Source: PVC group bacterium | Lineage (GTDB): Bacteria > Verrucomicrobiota > Kiritimatiellia > CAIKKV01 | NCBI GenBank assembly: GCA_945898015.1 | Contig: CAMDGM010000005.1 | Coordinates: forward strand, 1 to 64,000 | Length of the DNA: 64,000 bases | Reading direction: 5' to 3' | In this document: piece by piece, positions 38,068 through 46,154 of the stretch | Layout of the letters: the number at the start of each line of letters is the position of its first letter | How positions within the stretch are numbered: the first letter of the stretch is position 1 | Position numbers and translations under genes: made by a program | The notes under the pieces: generated by a model | Database searches by the model: none | Told to the model about the DNA's origin: nothing | What the model saw: the letters and a program-made list of their open reading frames with translations, nothing else

Positions 38068-39948
38068 TCATACTCCCGTTCTTCCTGGTGTGTGCCGCTC
38101 TTCTACGAGGGGGAAGAGCATGGCCTCCGCAAACGCTTCGTGAAAGCCTTCCGCCGTGGATAGATCCACGTGCGTGACGCGCCGCGCGAGTTCCTCGCTC
38201 TGCCTCCGCGCTTCCGTTGAAAGCAGAGCCGCCTTTGCCCCGGCAAGGGACACATTGCCGACGTACCGGATGCGCTGGTGGTCGATCTCGGGCGGCAGCA
38301 GGCCGATGCGCTGCGCGCTGCTCCGACGAATGAAGCTGCCGAACCCGCCGGCCACGAGAACGGTCCGGAGGTCTGACACCGCAAGTCCGGCCTTTCGCAA
38401 GAGGACAGTAATGCCCGCCCGGATGGCGCCGCTGCCCAATTGCACTTCGCGGATATCGCGCTGGGTCAGCCGCACCGGAGGGGCTGGCCGGCCTGGTGTT
38501 GCGTCGGTGACGACGAATTGGGCTTCGCCGTCCTCGTCCGTTTGCGCGCGTTTGGCGAAAGCCGGGGCTAATGCCCGCGGCAGTTCCACGCCGGACAGGA
38601 GCTGGCCTTCGGGGGTCACGATGCCGTGGTTGAGCAACTCGGCCACGAGATCGATCAGCCCGCTGCCGCAGATGCCGGACGGCGCGGCGTTTCCGATCAC
38701 TTCAACCCGGACATCCCCATCGAAGACCACTTTTTCGATGGCCCCATGCGTTCCCCTCATGCCGCACTCGATGCGGGCGCCCTCGAAGGCGGGGCCGGCG
38801 GCCGTGGATGCGGCATAAAAGCGGTCCTCGTGGGCGAGGACGATCTCGCCGTTCGTCCCGATGTCCACCATCAGCACCGGGCCCGGAATCTGGTCGAGGC
38901 GCGTCGCCAGCATCCCGGCCACCGTATCGCCGCCCACGAATCCGCCGATGACGGGGAATACGTAGGCCAGACCCCGATGATGGATCGGAATGCCCAACTC
39001 GGCCGCCGGTACGAGCAAGCCTCGTGCATGCGCGGGCACGAAGGGCATTTCTCCGAGTTGCCTTGGATCGACTCCGCAGAGAATGTGCGACATGGTAGTG
39101 TTGCCGGCGAACACCGCTTCGTATACGTGTTCACGAACGATTTTGGCGCCGGCGCATAGGGCATCGATCATGCCCGATATTTCACGAATCGCAACGAGGC
39201 GCATTTCGTCGAGACAGCCCGCACAGGTGGAGGCATGCTTGATGCGGGAGAGCACGTCGTCGCCGAAACTGACCTGGGGGTTCATGCGGGAGACCACTCC
39301 GAGTTCGCGACCGTCGCACAGGTTCAGCAATTCGCCGACCATCGTGGTGGTGCCGATATCGAACGCCACGCCAAAACAGCGGTCGCTTGTGTTACCGGCC
39401 TCGAAATCGATCAGGCGATGATCTGCCAGCACGGCGGTCCCCTTGAACGCGTGCGCGCGGAGCGTTATGGGAACTTGCCGGACCAGCGGCAGGTCGGCCT
39501 TGAAAGGCCCGATTTTCAGTTCCAACCGCAGCAGATCGGGGGCATCGTCCTCCAGCGTGGGCGGTGTCAGTTCGACGTAAGTCTTGCGGACGCCCGGCCG
39601 CACATCCCGGGGGGCGGCGGCGTCTGAGGTTGTCAGAATTTGATGCTCGCTTCCGAAAAGGGAGGTTTCCGGCACGAAGACCGTCAGCTCGGTTTTGATC
39701 GGATTCTGACAGGCCAGGCGCCAGCCCTCCCGCAATTCCGAGCCCGAAAACGTATGTTCGTCGGCCGGGGTTGGAACGCCGGCATTGGCCAGGATCTTGA
39801 CACGGCATTTGCCGCAGGTGCCGCCCCCGCCGCAAGGCGTCTCGATCACCACGCCCGCGCGGGCGGCGGCTTCGAGAATGGTCGTTCCGTGAAGCACAAA
39901 TACCGACCGGCCTTGCGGTTGAAACGTGACTCGTAACTGCGTTTCCAT
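38068..39948 (-). CDS. 2Fe-2S ferredoxin/ASKHA ATPase (RACo/RamA-like, DUF4445)
   Basis: A 626-residue protein. An N-terminal plant-type [2Fe-2S] domain has C39, C45, C48 and C80 (PCGGGGTCGKC). A linker follows, then an ASKHA ATPase domain with AFDIGTTTMVGELLN and VDIGTNGEIVL. Such proteins use ATP to push an electron onto low-potential centres, classically the cobalt of corrinoid proteins. No corrinoid protein or methyltransferase of that type is in the window, so the partner here may be a member of the ORP cluster. Start at the second of two adjacent ATGs, after GAAAGGG. Confidence 0.9.
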   Translation of the reverse strand: METQLRVTFQPQGRSVFVLHGTTILEAAARAGVVIETPCGGGGTCGKCRVKILANAGVPTPADEHTFSGSELREGWRLACQNPIKTELTVFVPETSLFGSEHQILTTSDAAAPRDVRPGVRKTYVELTPPTLEDDAPDLLRLELKIGPFKADLPLVRQVPITLRAHAFKGTAVLADHRLIDFEAGNTSDRCFGVAFDIGTTTMVGELLNLCDGRELGVVSRMNPQVSFGDDVLSRIKHASTCAGCLDEMRLVAIREISGMIDALCAGAKIVREHVYEAVFAGNTTMSHILCGVDPRQLGEMPFVPAHARGLLVPAAELGIPIHHRGLAYVFPVIGGFVGGDTVAGMLATRLDQIPGPVLMVDIGTNGEIVLAHEDRFYAASTAAGPAFEGARIECGMRGTHGAIEKVVFDGDVRVEVIGNAAPSGICGSGLIDLVAELLNHGIVTPEGQLLSGVELPRALAPAFAKRAQTDEDGEAQFVVTDATPGRPAPPVRLTQRDIREVQLGSGAIRAGITVLLRKAGLAVSDLRTVLVAGGFGSFIRRSSAQRIGLLPPEIDHQRIRYVGNVSLAGAKAALLSTEARRQSEELARRVTHVDLSTAEGFHEAFAEAMLFPLVEERHTPGRTGV

Positions 39949-40054
39949 CATCCATCCCTTTCGACTGCTTGCCAAGCCGTGAGCCAGCCGTTTCCCTCTG
40001 CGACGGCAATGTGCTCAACGCTTTTCGACTCTCGCGTTTTATTACTAATCCTAT

Positions 40055-41563
40055 TCAAATATGCAAATCCCTGTTCGTGTGGACTTCCATGCGATTCAGA
40101 TTTTCCCTAATCCTTCCGGCCACTGCCGGCACTTGGGCGTCGATCCATTCGAGATAGTTGGGAATAATGCGCTCCCGACCGATCTTTCGAACCGCCTCCG
40201 ACGCATAGTCCAAGAGGTATTCCTGAAATGTCAGGATACCGTTGGCAATGCAGAAATTCTTAACCGTGGCATGTTTGGCCAACGGCATAAAATTCGCGCC
40301 TGTCCTTCCCTCTCGGTAACCGGCCGTGCAGAAGGACGGCAAATAGCCCTCCTGACAGAGGTCCAGGATGAACTCATCCAGGCTACGCGTATCAGCCAGC
40401 AGGAATTGCTGCCGGTCGGGCAGATGCGCATGCTCCATTTGACTATAACCACCGACGGCGATGCGGGAGCCGGCATCCATCTGCGACACGCCGCCCTGCC
40501 GGATGACCTGTCGCCGCAAATCGGGCTTTTCGCGAGCCGTCAGAATAGAACCGGTATAGGGACACATCAACCGGATGACGGCAACGATCTTCAGAAAGTC
40601 GTGGTCCGAAACGATCCATGGCGACCGGGTGGCAAAGGGAGTTCCCTCGGCAGGCTCAAGCCGCGGATAGGAAATTGTGTGAGGGCCGACACCGAACTCC
40701 TTTTCCAAAGCCATGGCGTGATACAGCAGTCCGAGCAGCTCGTAGCGCCAGTCGTAAAGACCGAACAGGACCCCCATGCCCACATCGTCAATGCCCGCCG
40801 ACTGCGCCCGATGCAGGGCGTAAAGCCGCCAGTCATACTCGCCTTTCAGCGTCCCCTTGGGATGCAGTCTCTCGTAAGTCGGCCGGTGGTACGTCTCCTG
40901 GAACACCTGATAGGTTCCGATTCCAACAGCATGCACCTCCTTGTACTCGCTGTCGAACAACGGCGCGGCGTTCACGTTGGCACGACGAATCTCGCCGGGA
41001 CCGTTTTTGATTTGATAGGCCGCCTCCACCGACCGGCATATATACTCGTGATCGCTGGCGGGGTGTTCGCCAAAAACCATAATTAATCGCTTGTGGCCGA
41101 CATCAACTAAAGCCAGCAGTTCCCGTCGCAGTTCTTCTATGGTCAACGACCGTTTGTGTACTTCAGGATTCCCGCTGCGAAAACCACAATACGTGCAGTC
41201 GTTCACGCACGGGCTTGAAACATACAACGGGGCAAAAAGCACGATCCGGTTGCCATAAACCGTGCGTTTGATCCACCCAGCAGCCTCATAAATGGACTCC
41301 CAGAGCTGTGGATCCTCGACGTTGACCAGAACGGCCACATCATCGGGAGAGAGCATCGTACCGGTCGTGGCATTATCGCGAGCTTTCCGGATAATGTCTT
41401 CCACTTGCGCGCGGTCCGCCAGCCGATGGCGACAGAGGCACGACTGGATGTTCTCGTCCTTGAGGAACTCCGCATACGGCCGATGATCCTGCCACTCGCG
41501 GACTCGCGTAAGGCGTTCCCGCTGCCAGAGTATTTCGGCCTGTTTCAACATGGTGCGTTGCAT
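40055..41563 (-). CDS. HydG-like radical SAM tyrosine lyase with an altered auxiliary-cluster motif
   Basis: A 502-residue protein of HydG length. The radical SAM motif is C119-x3-C123-x2-C126 (CVNDCTYC). HydG splits tyrosine to make the CO and CN ligands of [FeFe]-hydrogenase on a second cluster held by CX2CX22C. Here that motif reads C412-T-A-G415 then 22 residues then C438, so the middle cysteine codon is GGT (40319-40321). The surrounding text (YREGRTGANFMPLAKH) is otherwise intact. No hydE, hydF or hydrogenase gene is present in the window. It may be a HydG paralogue with another product, or an inactive or modified maturase. Confidence 0.88.
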   Translation of the reverse strand: MQRTMLKQAEILWQRERLTRVREWQDHRPYAEFLKDENIQSCLCRHRLADRAQVEDIIRKARDNATTGTMLSPDDVAVLVNVEDPQLWESIYEAAGWIKRTVYGNRIVLFAPLYVSSPCVNDCTYCGFRSGNPEVHKRSLTIEELRRELLALVDVGHKRLIMVFGEHPASDHEYICRSVEAAYQIKNGPGEIRRANVNAAPLFDSEYKEVHAVGIGTYQVFQETYHRPTYERLHPKGTLKGEYDWRLYALHRAQSAGIDDVGMGVLFGLYDWRYELLGLLYHAMALEKEFGVGPHTISYPRLEPAEGTPFATRSPWIVSDHDFLKIVAVIRLMCPYTGSILTAREKPDLRRQVIRQGGVSQMDAGSRIAVGGYSQMEHAHLPDRQQFLLADTRSLDEFILDLCQEGYLPSFCTAGYREGRTGANFMPLAKHATVKNFCIANGILTFQEYLLDYASEAVRKIGRERIIPNYLEWIDAQVPAVAGRIRENLNRMEVHTNRDLHI

Positions 41564-41608
41564 ATTTATCTTGTCTGTCCGTTTATTCCCCGATGCGACA
41601 AGCGCCGG

Positions 41609-41986
41609 TTATGGTATCAGGCGTTTGGCTCCGGAAAAGGCATCCTGCACAATCAGCGCTACCGCGCCGTGGCCGGGATGCGACGGCGGATTCCATTTCT
41701 TCATGTCTTCGAACACAGGACCGTTGATGTGATATTCCAGCGCACCTTTCAGTTGATACGCTTTCTTGTCGTTCGTCATGAACAAGGCCGCGCCTTTGGA
41801 GCCGGCCTTGATGTTCTTCCGGGTCTTGTCGAAATAGTTGTCGGCCACCACCAGCCGGTCATCGCCATAGAGGCTGACGCACGTGACATAAATGACGTTC
41901 GGTCTACCATCACCGTCCGCCGTCGCCAAAATAACCGGACCTTCCCGCCGCTCCCATGCTTCCTTCACCGCCTCAGGTATCTTCAT
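41609..41986 (-). CDS. FMN-binding split-barrel (pyridoxamine oxidase-like) protein
   Basis: A 125-residue protein with the split-barrel pattern VILATADGDGRPNVIYVT, DRLVVADNYFDKTRKNIKA and ALFMTNDKKAYQLKG. Members bind FMN, F420 or haem and serve as small oxidoreductases or flavin reductases. Start at 41986, which has AAAGGA upstream; in-frame codons before it add nothing family-like. Located between NifU-like and HydG-like genes, so possibly an electron donor. Confidence 0.86.
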   Translation of the reverse strand: MKIPEAVKEAWERREGPVILATADGDGRPNVIYVTCVSLYGDDRLVVADNYFDKTRKNIKAGSKGAALFMTNDKKAYQLKGALEYHINGPVFEDMKKWNPPSHPGHGAVALIVQDAFSGAKRLIP

Positions 41987-42027
41987 CGTTTGTCCTTTCT
42001 TCATCTGGAGTTGTGTTTGTCCGGCAT

Positions 42028-42399
42028 TCATGGCGCAAGCAGATAGTCCGCGATTGCCCGGTAAAACGTCGTCACGGCCAGAATCGCGCAGTGCCTACCC
42101 GAGTCCGTTTCGCACTCCCCCGACCGGATGATCTCGCCTGCGCTGATGGACAACGCATCCGTGACGTTTCGGCCCTTCGCCCGGCGCGCCACGGCGCGAC
42201 CGCATGCGCGAGTATTGCCGCATCCCTCCGTGTGGTACCGAACGTCCTCAATCCGGTCATTGCGGATGACCAGGTAGAACTCCATCTCGTCCCCGCACAA
42301 GCCCTTGATCGAAGCCGATGAGGTCGGGTCGTTCATCCGGCCGAAGAACGTGTCCTCCAGACATCCTCCTCCGTCCCGTCTATCGTCCGCTGAAATCAT
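42028..42399 (-). CDS. NifU-like Fe-S cluster scaffold (N-terminal domain type)
   Basis: A 123-residue NifU/IscU-fold protein. The three cluster ligands are visible in LCGDEMEFYL, TEGCGNTRACG and RHCAILA, the IscU-like C-x-C-x-C arrangement. The usual IscU serine-rich stretch after the second Cys is replaced by CGRAVARR, with an added Cys. No NifS/IscS gene is close, so sulfur must come from elsewhere, perhaps from the PLP or persulfide enzymes in the cluster. Supports the reading of this region as a metal-cluster assembly unit. Confidence 0.85.
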   Translation of the reverse strand: MISADDRRDGGGCLEDTFFGRMNDPTSSASIKGLCGDEMEFYLVIRNDRIEDVRYHTEGCGNTRACGRAVARRAKGRNVTDALSISAGEIIRSGECETDSGRHCAILAVTTFYRAIADYLLAP

Positions 42400-42414
42400 G
42401 GTTCTCGCTTTCCA

Positions 42415-42753
42415 TTATACGACTCCGACGCCATAGAACTGCGCCCGGCGCCACCGCTCGTATTCTTCCCAGGCCTTCTGTTTGTCGAGCAACGGTTCGA
42501 CCTGCCTTCCGACAAGGCGGATGATCAAGGCTTCATCCGCCAGCAGTGGTTTTTTGGGAATCGCACCTTGGGTTAGAAATTCATAGGCTTCGTTGATAAG
42601 CTGGAATCGCAGCGTGTTGCCTCCCGTCCGGTCGGGATGGTGGCGGACGGCCATTTTGCGATACGCGCGGCGGATTTCGTCCGCGGTTTTCCCCAACGTA
42701 AAAAGAACCAGCCTGGCTCTTTCTTCAAGCGTGACGCCCCGGATGTCGTCCAT
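42415..42753 (-). CDS. Small J-domain protein
   Basis: A 112-residue protein containing a J domain with the essential HPD motif (AVRHHPDRTGGN) and the helix that stimulates Hsp70 (TADEIRRAYRKM). The C-terminal part is a short charged helix. In Fe-S assembly a J protein (HscB-like) passes NifU/IscU to its Hsp70, which fits the NifU-like gene directly downstream. ATG at 42753; an upstream TTG at 42798 is the alternative. Confidence 0.82.
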   Translation of the reverse strand: MDDIRGVTLEERARLVLFTLGKTADEIRRAYRKMAVRHHPDRTGGNTLRFQLINEAYEFLTQGAIPKKPLLADEALIIRLVGRQVEPLLDKQKAWEEYERWRRAQFYGVGVV

Positions 42754-42805
42754 ATTTTCAGACGTCAAGTTCAACGCGGTTGTTGAGCGGTTTTTCAACG
42801 CGATC

Positions 42806-43102
42806 CTATTTTATTTGGCTTTCTTCAACTTCCTCAGCTCCTTTTGCATAGAAATTCTCTTCGTCCGGGGCGATCTCACGGAGAAGCCGAAGAAACTCAC
42901 CTGCGTGCACGCGTTCTTCGTCGGAGATATCCTTCAGCACCTCGATCGCGAGCTTGTTATCGGTTGACTCGGCAAGCTGCATGTACAATTGAATCGCTTC
43001 GTATTCGGCCGCCACCATGAAACGAACGGCCCTTACGAGTTCAGAATCCGTGAGCTTTCTGTCGTTAGCTAGCCCTGAAAAAGGCGAGTTGAATTCCGGC
43101 AT
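42806..43102 (-). CDS. EncFtn-type ferritin-like protein
   Basis: A 98-residue two-helix ferritin-like protein. E33 in AAEYEAIQLY and E63/H66 in DEERVHAGEF match the di-iron ligands E32, E62 and H65 of encapsulated ferritins. These are half-ferritins that dimerise to complete the ferroxidase site. The C-terminal tail (EENFYAKGAEEVEESQIK) may be a short targeting or linker segment. No encapsulin shell gene is in the window. CAGGAG precedes the ATG, which lies inside the 3' end of the methyltransferase gene (34-base overlap). Confidence 0.87.
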   Translation of the reverse strand: MPEFNSPFSGLANDRKLTDSELVRAVRFMVAAEYEAIQLYMQLAESTDNKLAIEVLKDISDEERVHAGEFLRLLREIAPDEENFYAKGAEEVEESQIK

Positions 43103-43827
43103 GGTTGTTCTCCTGTTTTCGTGTTTATCCCAAATAGCATGCCCACAAAGCCCGCTCCCTTAACGACTCTCTCCTTAAAGCGCTCATGCTTCTCGACCGG
43201 TTGGTCAGGGCCCTTGAACAGACAACTTGCCGCCCGGTTTAGATAAAAACCGGCCTGTTCGGCGATTCCGACAACCTGTCGAGCCGTGTAAAACTTGGCT
43301 GCCGCGTAAAACGGGTGCCCTTCAGTCCCCTTCCGGGCATACGCGAGCCCCCAAGGACTGTCTTTCGGGACTAGGCCAACAAGGATGTTCCCATCCTCTC
43401 TTAAGACTCTCCTGCACTCGGCGAGTGCACTGACGGGATCGTCCAGAAAGCAAAGGGTGACGATTAACATCGCCGTCCCAAAAGAGCCATTCTCGTAGGG
43501 CAAAGCCTCTGCGCTGCCGCATCGGGTCCGGATGCCCCGCCGCCCCGCATAGCGCAGGACTGCCGGGCAGGGATCGAGCCCTTCATCGATCTCAAGTGCT
43601 TCCGCAAAACGGCCCGTGCCCACGCCCACCTCCAGCCAAGGCCGAGGGCTGTCCGCCAAAAGACTGCGAATACAAGCGGTCTCCAAATCAAAGATCCGGC
43701 GTCCCTCGGCGCTGTCGAACCAGGCATCATATTGAGCGGTGTGCCGAGCGAACGGCGCCCATCCCAGAGTCATTCGGTCGCCGGTTCTACGCGAGCCTTC
43801 GCAGGACGGATTTGGGTTCGTCGGCAT
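43069..43827 (-). CDS. SAM-dependent methyltransferase (UbiE/Methyltransf_11 type)
   Basis: A 252-residue methyltransferase with motif I WLEVGVGTGRFAEAL, an acidic post-I (GLDPCPAVL) and motif IV around MLIVTLCFLDDP. The C terminus contains several cysteines and reads into the ferritin-like gene. The ATG at 43827 lies just after the radical SAM stop and has GGGAG upstream. Substrate unknown. Proteins of this subgroup occur with radical SAM and Mrp genes in anaerobes, possibly acting on a thiol or metalloid. Confidence 0.84.
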   Translation of the reverse strand: MPTNPNPSCEGSRRTGDRMTLGWAPFARHTAQYDAWFDSAEGRRIFDLETACIRSLLADSPRPWLEVGVGTGRFAEALEIDEGLDPCPAVLRYAGRRGIRTRCGSAEALPYENGSFGTAMLIVTLCFLDDPVSALAECRRVLREDGNILVGLVPKDSPWGLAYARKGTEGHPFYAAAKFYTARQVVGIAEQAGFYLNRAASCLFKGPDQPVEKHERFKERVVKGAGFVGMLFGINTKTGEQPCRNSTRLFQG

Positions 43828-43828
43828 G

Positions 43829-44773
43829 TCAGTTTCTCCCGGCTTCTCCGGCCGCGTAATACGATTCGCCATCGCGATCGTGACGGCCGATCTTGCCGTT
43901 TCGTAACAGCTTGCCAATATACTTCGACACTTCATTCAGGTGCATGCCGAAGACCTCGGAAATTTGTTGCGCCGTACAGGGACGCCGCTTGAGCATGGCC
44001 AGGATCGTGTCCTCGTTCGCCGCGGCATCGGAAGACTTATCCGACGAGAATTCGGCGATCACCGTTGCCACGGGCCGGAACAGTTCCGTCAATTCTTCCA
44101 TTTTCCTTCGCGGCATCGCGAACGCATATTCCTCGGCGGGCGGACGGACCGCCGTGTTGAGATGGATTTCGTCCGGACCCATGGCTTCCGCGAGCGCCGC
44201 GATCTTCTCCAGGTCCCGCGGCACAGTGTTCGATCCCCAGACAAGGAACACTTCGATCCAGAGCTTGCCCTGGAACTCGTTCCGAAAAGCCCGGTATCCA
44301 TCCATGATCTGCTGGAACTTCAGATCGGGATGCGGCCGGTTGATGTGATCGAACGAGGTTTGATCCCATGCGCTGAGCGAAAGTTTTACAAGATTAGCCC
44401 GTTTCGCCGCTTCCCGCACCTCCGGCCGCCAGAACAGCGTGCCGTTGGACAGGAGGGCTGTCGGAATGGTGGTTTGATCCCGAATGAACTGTAGGATGTC
44501 GCCGAATCGGTCGTGCAAGGTCGGTTCTCCGGACCCGGAAAGGGTGATGTAGTCCGCTTTTCCCCCATCCTTGATCCACGCCTCCAGTTCGGCCTCAACG
44601 TCCGCCACCGGCACATACTCCTTACGATTCAACGTCTTGTGCGTGGTGTGCCCCAACTGACAGAAGATGCAGTCCAGCGTGCAGGTCTTGAAGGGCGTCA
44701 GATCGATACCCAAGGATCGCCCCAGCCGCCGGGAGGGCACCGGGCCGAACAAGTGTCTGTATTCGCGCTTCAT
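43829..44773 (-). CDS. Radical SAM protein with C-terminal winged helix
   Basis: A 314-residue radical SAM enzyme (COG0731-like). The cluster motif is CTLDCIFC near residue 31, followed by SGSGEPTLH and LSNGT, standard SAM-binding elements. The last 60 residues (RRPCTAQQISEVFGMHLNE) look like a winged helix. Members of this group are found with Mrp/NifX genes; the reaction is not known. It overlaps nothing but is 2 bases from the methyltransferase start, suggesting the two act together. Confidence 0.88.
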   Translation of the reverse strand: MKREYRHLFGPVPSRRLGRSLGIDLTPFKTCTLDCIFCQLGHTTHKTLNRKEYVPVADVEAELEAWIKDGGKADYITLSGSGEPTLHDRFGDILQFIRDQTTIPTALLSNGTLFWRPEVREAAKRANLVKLSLSAWDQTSFDHINRPHPDLKFQQIMDGYRAFRNEFQGKLWIEVFLVWGSNTVPRDLEKIAALAEAMGPDEIHLNTAVRPPAEEYAFAMPRRKMEELTELFRPVATVIAEFSSDKSSDAAANEDTILAMLKRRPCTAQQISEVFGMHLNEVSKYIGKLLRNGKIGRHDRDGESYYAAGEAGRN

Positions 44774-44803
44774 ACGGCTTAGCTTTCGTGGCTTTCCGAG
44801 GAG

Positions 44804-45049
44804 CTATCGCTCCCTTGTCATTCCCGCGCCGCAGCCCGGGCACTTCGTCTGCGTACACGGTGTGCCGCGCTCATGCGGAGCGGTCTTTCCGCACTTGGGG
44901 CAAACGCAATTGCCTCCGGCGCCTAGGCCCAGGCCGCCCATTCGCCCCCGACCTTGACCGCCGCCCATTCCTTTGCCGCCCCCGACTCCCGTACCCCGGC
45001 CGGCGCCTGACCCCGCACCCAACGGTCCTGTTCCATCTCCTCTAGGCAT
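44804..45049 (-). CDS. Gly-rich DUF5320-type protein with a zinc ribbon
   Basis: An 81-residue protein beginning MPRGDGTGPLG, the signature start of DUF5320 proteins, with a long Gly/Arg-rich centre and a C-terminal zinc ribbon: CVCPKCG, then CTQTKCPGCG. It could bind a metal cluster. AGGAGG lies 9 bases before the ATG. Three proteins with this N terminus are encoded in succession here, next to NifX genes, the usual neighbourhood of the family. Function unknown. Confidence 0.8.
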   Translation of the reverse strand: MPRGDGTGPLGAGSGAGRGTGVGGGKGMGGGQGRGRMGGLGLGAGGNCVCPKCGKTAPHERGTPCTQTKCPGCGAGMTRER

Positions 45050-45090
45050 GACACAAATCCTCCTGTTCGACATCGCATGACCGCGGTTAG

Positions 45091-45153
45091 GCAAGGCGAA
45101 CCGTCCCGGCGGTCTGCTGTTTTATCTGCAGCTCAGCCGGGACTTCGCCCTGC
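45091..45153. other. Long intercistronic stem-loop
   Basis: GGCGAA plus GTCCCGGC pair with GCCGGGAC plus TTCGCC (14 pairs with a 2-base bulge), around a 25-base loop that can form its own CTGC/GCAG stem. It lies between two DUF5320 genes and ends 10 bases before the next stop codon. Probably an RNA-processing or stability element, since neither side has a T-run. Confidence 0.55.
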
Positions 45154-45162
45154 CGACAACGA

Positions 45163-45519
45163 CTACTTTTCCGCTTTTTCGGCTTCGAGTTCCTCGATGC
45201 GCTTCCGGAGTTCGCCCAACGCACCCTCGAAGTAGCTCGCTTGCCCCTTCAGCACATCCAACTGCTGGTCGCGTGTAGGCGCGGCCGCATAGGGCGGGTG
45301 CCCACCTGCCGCCCGTTGCCAACCGGTCAGCCCGGTGGCGTAGAACATATTCCGGAATCCGCGTCCGCCGGCTCCCCGACCCCGCCCGAATCCCATTCCA
45401 CATCCGCGTCCCCCCATGGGATTTGCGAAACCCGGCATACCGAATCCCGCGCAGTAGCCTGCCGCCCGGCCGGTCATCGGCCCCATTCCCATCGGTCCTG
45501 TTCCATTTCCTCCTGGCAT
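45163..45519 (-). CDS. DUF5320-family protein with C-terminal coiled coil
   Basis: A 118-residue protein: MPGGNGTGPMGMGPMTGRAA is the canonical DUF5320 start. A Gly/Phe/Cys-rich middle (CAGFGMPG, GGRGCGMGFGRGRG) follows, then a predicted coiled coil (ASYFEGALGELRKRIEELEAE). Proteins of this kind accompany NifX/Mrp genes in sulfate reducers and other anaerobes; a role in cofactor binding is assumed but untested. Start chosen at the ATG behind the poly-purine AAAAAAGGAGAAAC stretch. Confidence 0.85.
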   Translation of the reverse strand: MPGGNGTGPMGMGPMTGRAAGYCAGFGMPGFANPMGGRGCGMGFGRGRGAGGRGFRNMFYATGLTGWQRAAGGHPPYAAAPTRDQQLDVLKGQASYFEGALGELRKRIEELEAEKAEK

Positions 45520-45553
45520 TGTCGTTTCTCCTTTTTTAATTTGCGTTTCCTGT

Positions 45554-45763
45554 TCAACGGCCTCTGCCGGAGCCGCCACCCTGTCCGCCGCCCTGGCCTT
45601 GACCCCCACGGCCTGCCCCAGAGCCGCGCCCGCCGCGACCTCGGCCTTGTCCTTTGCCGGATCCTGCCGTTGGGCACTTGCGTGCTCCAGCACCGCAAGC
45701 ACCGCGACCTCGGCCTGTGCCTGCCCCTTTTCCACTCGGTCCCGTTCCATCACCTTTTGGCAT
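45554..45763 (-). CDS. Small Gly-rich DUF5320-like protein
   Basis: A 69-residue protein, MPKGDGTGPSGKGAGTGRG at the start and Gly/Arg/Gln repeats to the end, with two cysteines (ACGAGARKC). The N-terminal motif is shared with the next two genes, so it is a third family member that has lost the C-terminal domain. AAAGGAGATTGAAA precedes the ATG. The low-complexity sequence makes function unreadable; it may be an unstructured metal- or RNA-binding peptide. Confidence 0.75.
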   Translation of the reverse strand: MPKGDGTGPSGKGAGTGRGRGACGAGARKCPTAGSGKGQGRGRGGRGSGAGRGGQGQGGGQGGGSGRGR

Positions 45764-45787
45764 TTTCAATCTCCTTTTCTTACTGGT

Positions 45788-46150
45788 TTACGCCCAATGA
45801 CCTTCTACGTTGGCCGCCGGGGCCTCCTTCAACTCGCCCGCCTTAAACCTGCGAACCGCGTCCGCTACCGTTCCCTCGCCGCACAGATACACCTTGATCC
45901 CCGCCGCATTCAGGATGCGAAACGCTTTGGGGCCGACGTTGCCCGAGACAACGGCTTTGGCGCCCAACCCCGCAACCGTTTCACCAGCCTGGATCCCCGC
46001 TCCCTGCGCAGCATTCAGGTTCTGCGCGTTGTCGTGAGCCGCCCACTCGTTCGACTCCGTGTCCACGACCATAAAATACTTGGCCCGCCCAAATCGCGGA
46101 TCCATGTTACTCGACATTTCCTTGTCCGTTGAGGTGATCGCAATTTTCAT
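45788..46150 (-). CDS. NifX/NifB-type dinitrogenase cofactor domain protein (ORP-like)
   Basis: A 120-residue NifX-fold protein starting MKIAITSTDKEMSSNMDPRFGRAKYF, with GAKAVVSGNVGPKAFRIL, the standard cofactor-binding core. Orange protein of Desulfovibrio, which holds a Mo-Cu sulfide cluster, belongs here. Located 4 bases after the next NifX gene and in front of the DUF5320 genes; the sigma-54 promoter upstream should drive it. The exact metal is unknown. Confidence 0.9.
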   Translation of the reverse strand: MKIAITSTDKEMSSNMDPRFGRAKYFMVVDTESNEWAAHDNAQNLNAAQGAGIQAGETVAGLGAKAVVSGNVGPKAFRILNAAGIKVYLCGEGTVADAVRRFKAGELKEAPAANVEGHWA

Positions 46151-46154
46151 GATG

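Noticed and set aside
39949-40054. TGGCTCACGGCTTGGCA as a sigma-54 promoter before the RACo-like gene
   Set aside because: GG and GC are one base too far apart, and TTGG replaces TTGC.
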